A stretch of DNA of 64,000 nucleotides from Actinernus sp. WN-2022 (GCA_030867875.1 JAOWCC010001590.1:1-64000), one strand, 5' to 3'. Counted from the first letter of the stretch, positions 56,501 to 58,895 are shown. Numbers and translations are program-made. Notes: generated from the sequence alone by a model not told the origin.

Positions 56501-58800
56501 GACGCCTCAGTGTAGGTAATAGTTATCATCCTTCAAATATTTTCTTTGACGCGCGCTTATACGCTCACAGGGGTTGTATTCGCTGATATTTCTCCTCGCG
56601 GCGTGAAAATATCGGGTCACGTGACGCATTCAACCAATCACGCGCGAGAAAAAAAAATTGAATATGGGTTTAATGGCTGATAGTTGGAGAAGGATGCAGC
56701 TCCGAGTCAACCATCAAAGCCTAAATAAACCAATAGCGAGAAGTCTACTTGTGTTAGCATAACCAAGCTACGTTTATTCCCAACTTACATGACTGTGTTA
56801 AACATCGAGAAAGTATGTGAAAAACGTTGGAAATAAGCACTTTCCAGTTGATTATTGTCTACACGCGCATCGTTCGATATACGGTGCCTGCGTAGCCAAT
56901 CAGATTGCGAGTTTGCCGATAGTCTATGCCTGATTTGGTAATGCCAATGATCGATTGTTGGTAGTCAAGTGCGAGCAAATACGTACTTCGAAAACTAGCT
57001 CTTTTTTATGTGAAGTAATCCAGTATTAGGCGATCAACAAGATTGAAGTATCACTAACGTTTTATGCTAAAGCCAGTACAGTTCTATACTTGCTTTTAGT
57101 CAGTTCCATTGACAATATTTCTTAGCGATTTACACCTAAAATTACACGAAAAGTTTTGAAATTGTCAATGAAAAACTTTCATTTTTGAAAGATAGTTACA
57201 TTGGTTCATGGTATTAATACACGCTTCAAACTTAACTTCAAATAATACGTAGAAATTAATGATTTCCAAGAAGGTACCTGTTCGTTTTGTTGCATGAGCC
57301 AATGCAATGAATCTTAAAAATACTTCAATGCAGGTCAAGCAATTGTATCAGTGAATAACAGGTACTTTTCAAAAACACCTAATTTTCGAATTCCATTGTT
57401 ATCAGTTCAAAAAGTGATTAGCCATTCGATCGTTTGATAAATTCTATCACAACGGTGCACGAGATACATAGGAAATACCAAAACATAAGAAATAGTGTTA
57501 CTATCTAAGTCATTTGAACCATATTTATATATTTATCAAATCCTTAGTAATGAAATTGGGTCAGAAACGTAGAGTATAAGTTAAGCATACCACAAAGTGT
57601 AGTTCAAGTTAAAGTAGTTATAATTAAAGTAGCTCCGTTATATTAGTCCTACCAGTCTTAGTTGACTAAGTTAAGTCTCCACCATAATATGAGAAGTAGG
57701 ATAAATAACTCTAATATCTAAGTCTCTATTATAACGTGAAACGTGCAAAACTAAAATGCTCTGTTTGCATGTGAATTTCAATAAAATTATTTGTTTAGGA
57801 ATTGCGCAGATATACAATTATTTCTAATATATTTTCTCGCGCAGTTCGTACGCTATACGAAGGATAGATACTCGATATACATTTATTTTCGAATAACTTT
57901 GATGTTTAGAAATTTCTGATTTGCATGATGACTGTTTTGCTCTCAATTTTGCAAACAACATGCTTGTTTTGCAGTACAAACCAATACAATGCCTGGCGCA
58001 AACTCAAATACAGGTGAACAAAAATCTGAAAGTATACAGCGGGTACTTGTATTATTGTGTTGAATTTAAATAATAATTTTAACAAGAATGTTAAGTACTA
58101 TTCCATTTAACCCAGCTCATCTATACACTCTGAAAAGAATTTAAATCAGCGACTTTAGAATACATCAATTAAAGAGATTGAGTTATAATGTAGGTCAGTG
58201 GAACTAAGCTTTCTTAATGAGAACAGACGTACTAAATTATTAAAGTCGGTCAGAGACGTAAAGCCTATGTAAAACACAGTGTAGTTGGAATTGAAGTAGC
58301 TGAAAGTAGCGTTAGGTTCTAGGCTATTTGTTAAACGTCAAAATTTTGCCATTGTAAACCTATAATGATTTGAGACGTTTTAGACCTGTTGATCTTCAAC
58401 TCTCTCAAATTTCGCCGGTCACATTTGTGGTCTATACTATAATGCGTTAATTGGAGTCAGACGATCATTGTGTAAAACTTAAAGAATTAACGCCTCTTTC
58501 GCCAAACTTACCTCCCTAAAAGACAGTTACTTAAACGTTTGAAAGTTTGACTGTTTCGTTTATGAATTTCATACTAATAAAACGAGCAGTTAGATTTGTT
58601 CGCAGAATCGTTTCCTTTTACGTATTTACAATTTACAACCTGAAGTTAGATTCAATAACTGTGAACGATCTTGCCGAAATTACTCTTATATATTCAGTAA
58701 ATGAACTCTAAATCTGCAATAATATAGCTCATACAATATCGTATTAACAGAGTACTTACAAAATAAGCCAAGAACCAAGAAAAAGCTGTTGAAACCACAT
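11966..58800 (-). CDS. Secreted protein: signal peptide, lectin-like domain, ten F5/8 type C domains
   Basis: Thirty exons can be joined on the minus strand with matching phases and GT-AG borders: 58760-58800, 51367-51386, 50894-51099, 49975-50269, 49178-49356, 47380-47523, 46489-46630, 44410-44570, 43119-43262, 42669-42810, 40971-41290, 39683-39824, 38917-39239, 38005-38146, 35581-35698, 32904-33108, 30769-30910, 29363-29624, 26840-26900, 25348-25495, 23736-23920, 21099-21245, 18759-18900, 17002-17315, 16062-16203, 15659-15966, 15011-15152, 13678-13838, 13032-13181, 11966-12104. They total 5167 nt, or 1722 codons plus one base. Residues 1-21 form a signal peptide, about 25-186 a levanase-type accessory lectin-like fold, and 188-1722 ten discoidin domains of 149-158 residues. 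Discoidin domains bind carbohydrate, phospholipid or collagen; none is catalytic. No EGF, CUB or membrane segment was seen, so the product is probably a secreted multivalent adhesion protein of matrix or mucus. The 3' end is not certain (see the entry at 11874). Confidence 0.88.
12485..12583 (+). repeat. (ATT)n microsatellite behind an AATAAA-type retroelement tail
   Basis: AATAAACTGACATTATC is followed by about 60 bp of ATT repeats grading into AATATT. An AATAAA motif running into a simple repeat is typical of a non-LTR retrotransposon 3' end, here on the plus strand and antisense to the gene. No coding remnant is visible upstream. It lies in the intron between exons 29 and 30. Confidence 0.6.
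13240..13617. repeat. CCAATCAGATCGC minisatellite, about 26-bp unit, about 14 copies
   Basis: Diverged tandem copies of a unit of the form ACGACCAATCAGATCGCTAA plus CACTA or CACATA fill most of the intron between exons 28 and 29. Copies differ by substitutions (GCTAAC or GCTGAC, ATAC or TAAC), so the array is older than the one at 14054. It ends in a short CA run. Each unit contains a CCAAT pentamer. Confidence 0.93.
14054..14343. repeat. 25-bp minisatellite with TGATTGG, about 11.6 copies
   Basis: The unit GTGAGCTATGATTGGCC plus GGTTTGGT repeats at a strict 25-bp period with almost no divergence. Copies fall into two types, GGCCGG and GGCCCG. It sits in the intron between exons 27 and 28. 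Each unit carries ATTGG, the complement of CCAAT. Confidence 0.95.
14344..15010. other. Intron sequence with one small hairpin
   Basis: Apart from a perfect hairpin CTTATGCGTG / CACGCATAAG at 14873-14897, I see no gene or known repeat. A 78-codon plus-strand frame (14660-14896) ends inside that hairpin and resembles no known protein. Confidence 0.5.
15011..15966 (-). CDS. Discoidin (F5/8 type C) domain 9, exons 26-27
   Basis: Residues 1423-1572 come from 15659-15966 (1 to 0, no internal intron) and 15011-15152 (0 to 1). Motifs are CNVPLGMQNGRIHTNRIVTSS, NSWVVRFNNHYQWIQVNFG, VTKIATQGRSSAAQWVTKYY, YSSDG, then YFTGNRDQNSVVMHR, RFLRLIPHGWRSHIALRLEL and YGC. VNFG replaces VDFG. The intron between the exons is only 506 bp, and the inter-domain intron to domain 8 only 95 bp, the tightest spacing in the gene. 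Confidence 0.93.
16062..17315 (-). CDS. Discoidin (F5/8 type C) domain 8, exons 24-25
   Basis: Residues 1271-1422 come from 17002-17315 (1 to 0, no internal intron) and 16062-16203 (0 to 1). Motifs are CDMPLGVEDGRVADPMMSASS, AGSWCAQRSNRAQWLQVDFG, VVRVATQGRRHADHWVTSYY, SYSTNG, and in the second exon IFKGNYDRYIIV, RYFRVHPVTWRSWISMRIEF and YGC. Two additional Cys residues (AACDPRNG and SWCAQ) are not seen in the neighbouring domains and could form an extra disulfide. Confidence 0.93.
16385..16710. mobile_element. TIR MITE with CTACAAACAAAC-type ends
   Basis: The left part, with TTTATAAATCGAAAGAGAAT and ACACTTAGTAAT, is mirrored on the right by ATTACTAAGTGTGACATTCT and CGATTTATGAATTTTGTTTA. Inner arms AATCGGCTTTTCGAAACTGC and GCAGTTTTGAAAAGCCGATA continue the palindrome. 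It is about 320 bp and non-coding, in the intron between exons 24 and 25. Related ends occur at 17775-18425. Confidence 0.75.
17775..18425. mobile_element. Larger relative of the CTACAAACAAAC TIR family
   Basis: The left end (CATACAAACAAACAGAGTCC, TAAATCGAAATG) and the right end (TAATCTGTTTGTTTGTAG, TTTGAAGTTTAATTTATG) are inverted copies of the family at 16385-16710. The interior segment TTTGAAAATGATTTGTATT and its surroundings recur at 24960-25260. It lies in the intron between exons 23 and 24 and has no transposase. Confidence 0.65.
18759..23920 (-). CDS. Discoidin (F5/8 type C) domain 7, exons 21-23
   Basis: Residues 1113-1270 come from 23736-23920 (1 to 0), 21099-21245 (0 to 0) and 18759-18900 (0 to 1). 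Motifs are YCSSPVGIQNPSKIRNNKI, GGWASKHNNHNQWLK, then VDMGRTMKVTGIATQGR and VDQWVTAYYVKYSSNG, then TFTGNRDRKGIATHS, GRYVLVQIRGWRSHISMRME and LYGC. It is the longest copy (158 residues), with a two- to three-residue insertion after IQN. VDMG replaces VDFG, and VLVQI replaces the usual IRIHP. Its introns are the largest within any domain (2490 and 2198 bp) and rich in MITEs. Confidence 0.9.
18901..20206. other. Intron of domain 7 with one inverted-repeat element
   Basis: Segments near 19785-19812 (AAGAGAACGAATCCCTATGC) and 20062-20086 (GGGGATTCGTTCTCTTACC) are inverted copies about 250 bp apart, suggesting a degenerate MITE. No coding sequence was recognised in the rest of this stretch. Confidence 0.5.
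20207..20900. mobile_element. Cluster of nested palindromes, probably a composite foldback MITE
   Basis: Outer inverted repeats of about 48 bp (20476-20523 against 20843-20890, sharing CTTATTTCATACTTGAC) enclose a nearly perfect hairpin (20571-20662) with 37-bp arms beginning TTATAAATGCAAGGG and a 16-nt loop. A separate palindrome lies to the left (GCTCATTAGATATTCAAGG at about 20357, inverted at about 20409), as does a smaller one with GATATAAAGATCC ends at 20208-20275. No protein-coding remnant was found. Confidence 0.75.
21246..23033. other. Intron of domain 7, mostly unassigned
   Basis: A segment at 21690-21745 (GATATTTACCGAGCCGCG, then a copy of its inverse and CCACTAGTCACCGACACTGA) looks like a small hairpin MITE related to the one at 32621-32725. 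CTCACTGGCCTCACTGGCCTC near 21460 is a short triplication. I see no gene in the rest. Confidence 0.45.
23034..23386. mobile_element. 353-bp TIR MITE with CTAGACTT...GTCGACC ends
   Basis: The left end CTAGACTTTCTC...GTCGACC and the right end GGTCGACATGTAGCAAGTC plus TAG are inverted copies. The interior contains GGGTTGGCGCGGAACGAGG and TTACCGACGGATTTT, which recur in the larger copy at 27008-28238. It is a short, non-coding member of the family and shows the uninterrupted structure into which the other copy's insertion falls. Confidence 0.85.
23395..23690. mobile_element. CCAATCA-rich MITE, truncated relative of 48824-49145
   Basis: Repeated AGCCAATCACGA, AACCAATCACAAGG, GATTGGCTGATTATT and GCCAATAGAAAAGC segments match, in inverted order, the MITE at 48824-49145. 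The left end merges with the neighbouring TIR element. Non-coding; it ends about 45 bp from the exon 21 donor. Confidence 0.7.
24451..24606. repeat. 52-bp tandem triplication
   Basis: Three consecutive 52-bp copies start TGTTAACT(T/C)TGATTAAAC and contain GCCATTTGAGCCAATAAGAG. Copies two and three are identical over nearly their whole length. Located in the intron between exons 20 and 21. Confidence 0.95.
24955..25260. repeat. Partial copy of the 17775-18425 element interior
   Basis: ATGTATTTTCTAACGGTATGG and AATTTAGTTTGAAAATGA followed by TTTGTATT match the interior of the element at 17775-18425 in the same order. The terminal inverted repeats are not clear here, so this is a partial or decayed copy. 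Confidence 0.55.
25243..25386. repeat. Tandem duplication of the end of exon 20 and its splice donor
   Basis: Two adjacent copies of about 71 bp begin CTGTGTCATGTTATGG and contain CACTCACC(C/T)CCACCATAAT. On the minus strand each includes the last codons of domain 6 (GCYYG) and a GTGAGT donor. The exon-proximal copy (25315-25386) overlaps exon 20. The distal copy lies in the intron and is a decoy. Confidence 0.9.
25348..29624 (-). CDS. Discoidin (F5/8 type C) domain 6, exons 18-20, with a displaced intron
   Basis: Residues 956-1112 come from 29363-29624 (1 to 2), 26840-26900 (2 to 0) and 25348-25495 (0 to 1). The first exon carries CMMPLGLENHFIPSG, GGWVAKHKNRKQWLLVDLG, TGIGTQGR and WVTSY, and breaks inside the following Arg codon. 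The 61-nt exon 19 supplies VMYSTDGSRFVPYREYG. The third has GNYDRLTLVAY, RFIRIHPITWRSYIALRVEL and YGC, plus two extra residues at the end. The summed length of the first two exons is again 323 nt. The 2462-bp intron is unique to this domain and holds nested TIR elements. The end of exon 20, including its donor, is duplicated at 25243-25314. Confidence 0.9.
25496..26499. other. Intron of domain 6 without recognised content
   Basis: No gene, clear repeat or element end was found between exon 20 and the LINE fragment that starts at about 26500. Short open frames resemble no known protein. Confidence 0.45.
26500..26828 (-). pseudogene. 5'-truncated LINE reverse-transcriptase tail
   Basis: On the minus strand the fragment reads KLNIPLFKTASGQRTF, then after a frame change SIWNSLDPSLKLCQ and SFKRSLGQKLL. 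That is the conserved end of CR1/L2-like LINE ORF2 (R/KT--GQR-F ... WNSLP--L ... FK--L). It begins about 10-15 bp after the donor of exon 19 and is in the sense orientation of the gene. It is a frameshifted, dead copy with an AT-rich 3' region. Confidence 0.7.
27008..28238. mobile_element. TIR element of the 23034 family, split by a nested element
   Basis: The left end TTAGACTTTCTCAATGTC and the right end GGTCGACTTGTGGCAAGTC plus TAG match the 353-bp MITE at 23034-23386. Left (27008-27246) and right (28031-28238) parts align to it, for example TTACCGACGGATTTT and AAGAAACATGA. They are separated by a 784-bp second element. It sits in the intron unique to domain 6. No transposase seen. Confidence 0.8.
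27247..28030. mobile_element. 784-bp TIR element nested in the 27008-28238 element
   Basis: The ends CTAGCCTAGGCTCAGTTTC with CCAGCCGTGGGGG, and on the other side CCAACGGCTGAAACCGAAC with CTATATCTAG, are inverted copies over roughly 65 bp, including CTCCCCACTCACGGCTGG against CCAGCCGTTAGTGGGG. The interior has no transposase-like frame. The insertion interrupts the older element between CGCCCTAT and CCCCGCCT. Confidence 0.8.
28713..29236. repeat. Direct duplication of about 190 bp, copies 319 bp apart
   Basis: Copies at 28713-28899 and 29032-29236 share long identical runs such as AACATGTCCTATTTATCCGT, CTGTCATCTGGTGTAGAGCA and CTACCATGTCTCGATTTAG. The second copy has three small insertions (near GAAAT, AATTTA and CATG) compared with the first. 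Both are in the intron unique to domain 6, and no coding sequence is involved. Confidence 0.9.
29700..29935 (-). mobile_element. tRNA-derived SINE, copy 1
   Basis: Read on the minus strand it has a tRNA-like head with B-box GGGTTTGATTCCC near 29900, followed by GATGTCATTTGTGAATTTAG and a body ending CGGTTTTCCTCACTCCTCA and AAAAACCAACCT. The body matches the SINE at 55378-55515. It lies in the intron between domains 5 and 6. It is not a functional tRNA, since no cloverleaf can be drawn beyond the B-box arm. Confidence 0.8.
30209..30601. mobile_element. MITE with GCCCCGTCCACGC termini
   Basis: The left end GCCCCGTCCACGCATATACG and the right end TATACGTGTGGATAGGGC are inverted copies, and internal motifs TCCGTCCACACATA and GAACGTGTGGACGGA are too. 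The left arm contains a T-rich run near 30340. A plus-strand open frame inside (30289-30561) is a by-product of the repeat. Confidence 0.8.
30769..35698 (-). CDS. Discoidin (F5/8 type C) domain 5, exons 15-17, with a displaced intron
   Basis: Residues 801-955 come from 35581-35698 (1 to 2), 32904-33108 (2 to 0) and 30769-30910 (0 to 1). The first exon gives CNLAMGSQSGRIPNNKITAS and ends ARLNR with CG of the next Arg. The second starts with G, then FRGKPGGWRSY, QWLQFDFSRPSKIV, TQGREDQSYWVTQYY and SQDGVRF. The third has GNRDRNTAVS, YIRIHPWGWRGYIF and FYGC. Joining at phase 2 restores 323 nt, exactly the length of the uninterrupted exon of domain 4. The 2472-bp intron (33109-35580) is unique to this domain and is partly filled by a foldback element. 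Confidence 0.9.
31170..31260. repeat. Dispersed repeat with ATTATGGGTATCAATCACTA
   Basis: The segment AAGACCAAAAGGGATTATGG and following GTATCAATCACTAAAT plus AAAACAGCCTATGC recurs in diverged form at 32750-32840 (GGGATCATGGGTAGCGCGATC) and at 41940-42015. The three copies are in the same orientation in different introns. Family unknown. Confidence 0.6.
31265..31468 (-). mobile_element. tRNA-derived SINE of a second family
   Basis: On the minus strand the head AATTAGCGCATTGGAATAGC resembles an A box, and GAGGTTCAAACCCC near 31410 is a B box. The body ACACTCAGGGTCTT ... GGTTAGACCTTCACGTCTTC ... GGATAAGGACG follows. It differs entirely in its body from the SINEs at 29700 and 55378. Located in the intron between exons 16 and 17. 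Confidence 0.8.
32621..32725. mobile_element. Perfect 46-bp-arm hairpin MITE
   Basis: Arms 32621-32666 (beginning AACAATTATTCACTGAAGTC) and 32680-32725 are exact inverted copies separated by 13 nt (TCGACTTCGTCTC). No mismatch was found. A related motif is visible near 21690 and in the TCAGTGAATTTC units of the 45.3-kb array. Non-coding. Confidence 0.9.
33420..34600. mobile_element. Foldback element filling part of the domain 5-specific intron
   Basis: Two arms of roughly 400 bp, about 33436-33855 and 33890-34255, are diverged inverted copies. Matching anchors include CAACTCCGGTCAACTGCTCT against AGAGCAGTTGACCGGAGTTG, and AATGCTCGTTC against GAACGAGCATT. The GAAGACGTGTAAGAATG segment recurs a third time near 34416. 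No transposase is visible. Confidence 0.75.
34600..35580. other. Remainder of the domain 5-specific intron
   Basis: Some segments (CACTTTAACCAGGGTTTAGT near 35140 and TTAACCGGGGTTCAGTTCGG near 34520) resemble each other and the foldback element to the left, suggesting more decayed copies. I see nothing else. Confidence 0.4.
35745..37540. mobile_element. 1.8-kb foldback element with long inverted arms
   Basis: The ends ATCGAACATTGTTGGATTGC and ACGATCCAACTTTG (left) are mirrored by CAAAGTTGGATCGTGCAATT at the right. Arms of about 500 bp, roughly 35830-36300 and 36437-36915, are near-identical inverted copies around a spacer of about 135 bp. Open frames starting MSSYVCFRSLE occur on opposite strands of the two arms and simply reflect the palindrome. 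The right arm is extended by a minisatellite. The element lies in the intron between domains 4 and 5, 46 bp from exon 15. Confidence 0.85.
36940..37500. repeat. Minisatellite of a palindromic ATGTTGGTCCAACAT unit
   Basis: About 14 copies of a 36-46-bp unit contain ACAATGTTGGTCCAACATGG and ATGACAAACTATC, with or without an AGTTGAAC insertion. The core is self-complementary. Open frames on both strands (for example MLVQHGMTNY repeats) are repeat artefacts. It forms the right sub-terminal part of the foldback element. Confidence 0.93.
38005..39239 (-). CDS. Discoidin (F5/8 type C) domain 4, exons 13-14
   Basis: Residues 646-800 come from 38917-39239 (1 to 0, no internal intron) and 38005-38146 (0 to 1). 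Motifs are CNLPLGMQDGRITRLHMSASS, NHGKVRGAWIARTNNRNQWI, QVDLETNSRLKGIATQGR, NQWVTRYTISYG and, in the last exon, VFQGNSERHFIVRHR and YVRIQPQTWSGHITLRMELYGC. The usual DFG after QV is DLE here. A four-copy 90-bp minisatellite occupies much of the 770-bp intron between the two exons. Confidence 0.93.
38265..38629. repeat. 90-bp minisatellite, four copies
   Basis: Four tandem copies start GTGATTGACGCGGTTTAAAT and contain CATCATTAGTTAATCA. Copy two has a 6-bp insertion (ACATGT). Divergence is very low. Located in the intron between exons 13 and 14. Confidence 0.95.
39683..41290 (-). CDS. Discoidin (F5/8 type C) domain 3, exons 11-12
   Basis: Residues 492-645 come from a long exon 40971-41290 (1 to 0) and 39683-39824 (0 to 1). 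The long exon carries CNGALGMQNRRIADSKITASS, AAKHNNHNQWFQVDFG, VSQIATQGRYNTHQWVTSYY and YFSQDG without the internal intron found in domains 1, 2, 7 and 10. The last exon has NRDRSTVVYR, RFVRINPRGWRSHISMRVEF and FGC. A LINE reverse-transcriptase tail starts about 10 bp beyond the donor of the long exon. Confidence 0.93.
39825..40499. other. Intron stretch without recognised content
   Basis: Between exon 12 and the LINE fragment I see no gene, clear tandem repeat or element end. The right edge is T-rich (about 40455-40512) and may be the 3' end of the LINE on the minus strand. Confidence 0.45.
40500..40962 (-). pseudogene. 5'-truncated LINE tail with CxC-H-C zinc motif
   Basis: The minus-strand frame at 40715-40963 contains SPSCTCGALKEDVTHFLLDC and PCFAAQR, matching the C-x-C-G ... 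H-LL-C-P zinc-binding end found after the RT of several LINE clades. It stops soon after, and the rest is decayed to a run of A on the minus strand near 40460-40510. It begins about 10 bp beyond the donor of exon 11 and is sense to the gene. Confidence 0.75.
41498..41590 (-). repeat. (AAT)n(AAC)n microsatellite, probable retroelement tail
   Basis: On the minus strand GACACGTTAATAAAGTTATT runs into TTATTG/TTG repeats of about 70 bp, which fits a non-LTR element ending in a simple repeat. No coding part is visible. It is in the intron between domains 2 and 3. Confidence 0.6.
42093..42432. repeat. Imperfect direct duplication, two copies of about 150-185 bp
   Basis: Copies at about 42093-42245 and 42249-42432 share CTACCTTTC, ACCCAAAATAC, CAAATTAAGA, TTGTGA and AAATACC motifs in the same order, with an insertion in the second. 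The 24-bp minisatellite follows directly. Confidence 0.7.
42434..42561. repeat. 24-bp minisatellite, five copies
   Basis: The unit CCCTGGATACAGTATACCCA plus AGAT is repeated five times with at most single-base changes. It contains the palindrome GTATAC. The plus-strand frame MDTVYPRSL repeats is an artefact. Located about 105 bp from exon 10. Confidence 0.95.
42669..44570 (-). CDS. Discoidin (F5/8 type C) domain 2, exons 8-10
   Basis: Residues 343-491 come from 44410-44570 (1 to 0), 43119-43262 (0 to 0) and 42669-42810 (0 to 1). The domain starts CKVPIGVEDFRV and continues APWHGRLNHRWSWG ... RQWLQ, then IQFGASIRVKGVATQGR and HQWVTQYYLTHSTNG, then YVRFHPRRWRSWISMRVEVYGC. The intron after W-L-Q is at the same codon as in domain 1. 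At 149 residues it is the shortest complete copy. The NHRWSW segment is shared with domain 10, hinting that these two are close relatives. Confidence 0.92.
43263..44409. other. Intron of domain 2
   Basis: From 43400 to 43630 the motif TAACTGTTAACTGACAAAT recurs several times irregularly, so this is a degenerate short repeat. Nothing else was recognised. Confidence 0.5.
44571..45299. other. Intron between domains 1 and 2, left part
   Basis: I see no gene or well-defined element here. TGTGACGTGATGTGACGTGA near 45121 is a short tandem. The 37-bp array begins to the right. Confidence 0.45.
45300..46405. repeat. 37-bp minisatellite, about 28 copies
   Basis: The unit TCCCGAATCACTTGTTACCT plus ATAATTAGTGAATTTCA repeats with a mostly strict 37-bp period. 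One site is variable, reading CTTGTT, CTTTTT or CTTCTT. The left end (45300-45500) is less regular and contains longer units with GAAACTCTGACTT. It lies between exons 7 and 8, ending about 85 bp from exon 7. Confidence 0.96.
46489..49356 (-). CDS. Discoidin (F5/8 type C) domain 1, exons 5-7
   Basis: Three exons encode residues 188-342: 49178-49356 (phase 1 to 0), 47380-47523 (0 to 0) and 46489-46630 (0 to 1). Motifs run CNSALGMQNGRIPNSAITASS, a GAWSAKHNNHNQWIQ end to the first exon, VDFRRATRVTSIVTQGR with WVTRYTISYSQD in the second, and RYIRLHPRGWRSHISLRLEYQGC in the third. The first and last Cys are the family disulfide pair. The first intron follows the W-I-Q codons. A MITE begins 33 bp past the exon 5 donor, and a copy of the start of exon 5 lies upstream at 49585. 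Confidence 0.92.
46976..47178. mobile_element. MITE with CCGTTATAACGAA ends
   Basis: The left CGAACTCCGTTATAACGAAG and right TTCGTTATAACGGGGTTCC segments are inverted copies about 200 bp apart. Internal GTTCGTCATATCGAGGGTTC and TTGTTCGTTATATCATGGG repeat the theme. Non-coding, between exons 6 and 7. Confidence 0.7.
47524..48823. other. Intron of domain 1, mostly unassigned
   Basis: An AT-rich stretch with TTATTATTATTATC lies near 48236. No coding sequence, SINE or clear element was recognised. Confidence 0.45.
48824..49145. mobile_element. 322-bp CCAAT-rich TIR MITE next to the exon 5 donor
   Basis: The ends AGAGCGGTTTTCGACTGAAT and ATCAATCGAAAATCGCTCT are inverted copies. The interior is rich in GATTGG and CCAAT motifs (TCTATTGGCTG, TCGTGATTGGTTC, TCATGATTGGCTC, CTGTGATTGGCTC). 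It begins 33 bp beyond exon 5 and 26 bp beyond its GTTTGT donor. A truncated relative is at 23395-23690. Confidence 0.85.
49357..49790. repeat. Duplicated splice-acceptor region of exon 5
   Basis: Segment 49585-49665 repeats 49315-49400: GGGCAGAGTTGCACGCTCCT, which is the start of exon 5 with its acceptor, plus the following intron bases including CACAACTAAC. A second pair, AAAGCAGTACTTTAGTAATG, occurs at about 49527 and 49728. CAAGCAACACTCAAAG is repeated near 49421 and 49480 and inverted near 49468. The region grew by local duplications, leaving a decoy exon start. Confidence 0.85.
49975..51099 (-). CDS. Coding exons 3-4: lectin-like domain of GH32-accessory type
   Basis: Exon 3 (50894-51099, phase 1 to 0) and exon 4 (49975-50269, phase 0 to 1) encode about 165 residues. 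Key motifs in order are FDFERGNLYGW, SGTAFNNQPT, FWIGTYENR, GTLTSRRFRI, IDFLVGGGCH, VRVELVVSG, TTGRCNES and YSSGGWGHINFDDL. The pattern DFE-G-L-GW ... TG-L-S--F ... I-FLIGGG ... GGWGHI--D is that of the beta-sandwich domain attached to bacterial levanases and sucrases. No GH32 catalytic propeller is present, so a sugar-binding or structural role is inferred. A LINE fragment lies in the intron between the two exons, starting about 20 bp past the exon 3 donor. Confidence 0.75.
50505..50875 (-). pseudogene. 5'-truncated LINE reverse-transcriptase tail
   Basis: The minus-strand reading LLDQLNWPSLQQRRAETRP, with YIKLYTERLL, followed after frame changes by RTIKQWSELPTEVEEATTIS and AFKTN, is the conserved C-terminal region of CR1/L2-like ORF2 (L-W-SL--RR ... 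W--LP--V ... FK). It starts about 20 bp after the exon 3 donor and is sense to the gene. Stops and frameshifts show it is dead. Confidence 0.72.
51367..51386 (-). CDS. Coding exon 2: 20-nt microexon finishing the signal peptide
   Basis: Between TTTTCTATAG and GTGAGT on the minus strand lie 20 nt that begin in phase 2 and end in phase 1. They read Leu-Trp-Ala-Ala-Val-His plus the G of an Ala codon completed by the next exon. This gives the AVHA signal-peptidase site (Val at -3, Ala at -1) followed by TPPGC. The phase fits both neighbours exactly, and without the microexon the flanking exons are out of frame. Confidence 0.75.
51387..52577. other. Intron 1, part near the microexon
   Basis: AT-rich, with no recognised element. 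A 126-codon minus-strand open frame (52094-52474) is unusually long for this AT-rich context. It has a hydrophobic KVFLLIFFADYVIKLL segment but resembles no family I know, and it has no in-phase link to the discoidin gene. Confidence 0.4.
52578..53345. repeat. 14-bp minisatellite CCATCACCAGGATA, about 55 copies
   Basis: The unit CCATCACCAGGAT(A/C)C repeats for about 770 bp. The left third is heterogeneous (CCAACACCAGAATC, CCACCACCAGGATC) and the right half nearly uniform. Because 14 is not a multiple of three, all three frames give the same 14-residue repeat (YHHQDTITRIPSPG). That explains the 193-codon open frame; I regard it as non-coding. Confidence 0.96.
53346..55377. other. Intron 1, middle part without recognised gene
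   Basis: Several overlapping open frames of 60-100 codons occur on both strands at 54421-55332, with no family resemblance and no splice-phase link to the neighbouring exons. No tandem repeat or element ends were found. Confidence 0.4.
55378..55515 (-). mobile_element. tRNA-derived SINE, copy 2, head-truncated
   Basis: On the minus strand it reads CGCCTCTCAGCTCATCTCTG, then the B-box GGGTTCGATTCCC, GGCGTCATATGTGAATTGAG and a body ending CGGTTTTCCTCCCTTCTCA. It matches the SINE at 29700-29935 along the body. Its first bases abut the poly(A) of the LINE at 55525. Confidence 0.82.
55525..56020 (-). pseudogene. 5'-truncated LINE: RT tail, 3' UTR and poly(A)
   Basis: The minus-strand frame 55704-56015 reads SYFRRASRTWNTLPHELRKS, LPKFRSLLFKYY, then NPRSWKSVCLKCHQARQL and a terminal CCF. 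This is the end of a LINE ORF2. A 3' UTR of about 160 bp follows and ends in about 19 A on the minus strand (T run 55526-55544). The frame is intact to its stop. It lies in intron 1, sense to the gene. Confidence 0.82.
56379..56503. repeat. Inverted repeat with 43-bp arms
   Basis: The arms CGTCGAAATCTGTCCAG ... GGACATTATCTGAT (56379-56421) and ATCAGATAATGTCC ... CATATTTCGACG (56460-56503) pair with a few mismatches. The spacer contains a smaller palindrome (AGTTCCCAGGAAACT). Probably a MITE core; its outer limits are unclear. Confidence 0.7.
56504..58759. other. Intron 1, part next to exon 1
   Basis: I found no coding frame above background, no tandem repeat and no element end. GTGACGCATTCAACCAATCA near 56620 is the only CCAAT-containing motif noted. 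Confidence 0.4.
58760..58800 (-). CDS. Coding exon 1: start codon and first half of the signal peptide
   Basis: On the minus strand ATG at 58798-58800 opens MWFQQLFLGSWLI and the exon ends TT before GTAAGT (58754-58759). The two left-over bases join the first A of the next exon to make Leu, and the hydrophobic run continues there as LLWAAVHA. This Met is chosen because the joined product is a textbook signal peptide and the phase-2 junction matches the microexon. The exon is isolated from the rest by a 7.4-kb intron (51387-58759), so a wrong upstream partner cannot be excluded without transcript data. Confidence 0.75.
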
Positions 58801-58895
58801 GGTCAACAACTTTCTCCTCAACTTGAATCCCGCCCCAACTTGAGCTTAGGGGACTTGACAAAAGAACTCCAGGAAGAAGAAAATATATAAATCCA
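58801..58895 (-). promoter_or_regulatory. TATA-like promoter candidate and short 5' UTR
   Basis: On the minus strand TTTATATATTTT (complement of 58881-58892) lies about 85 bp before the ATG. A start site 25-30 bp downstream, near 58855-58862, would give a 5' UTR of about 60 nt. The sequence just before the ATG is GTTGTTGACC. The element is placed by distance and motif only. Confidence 0.4.
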
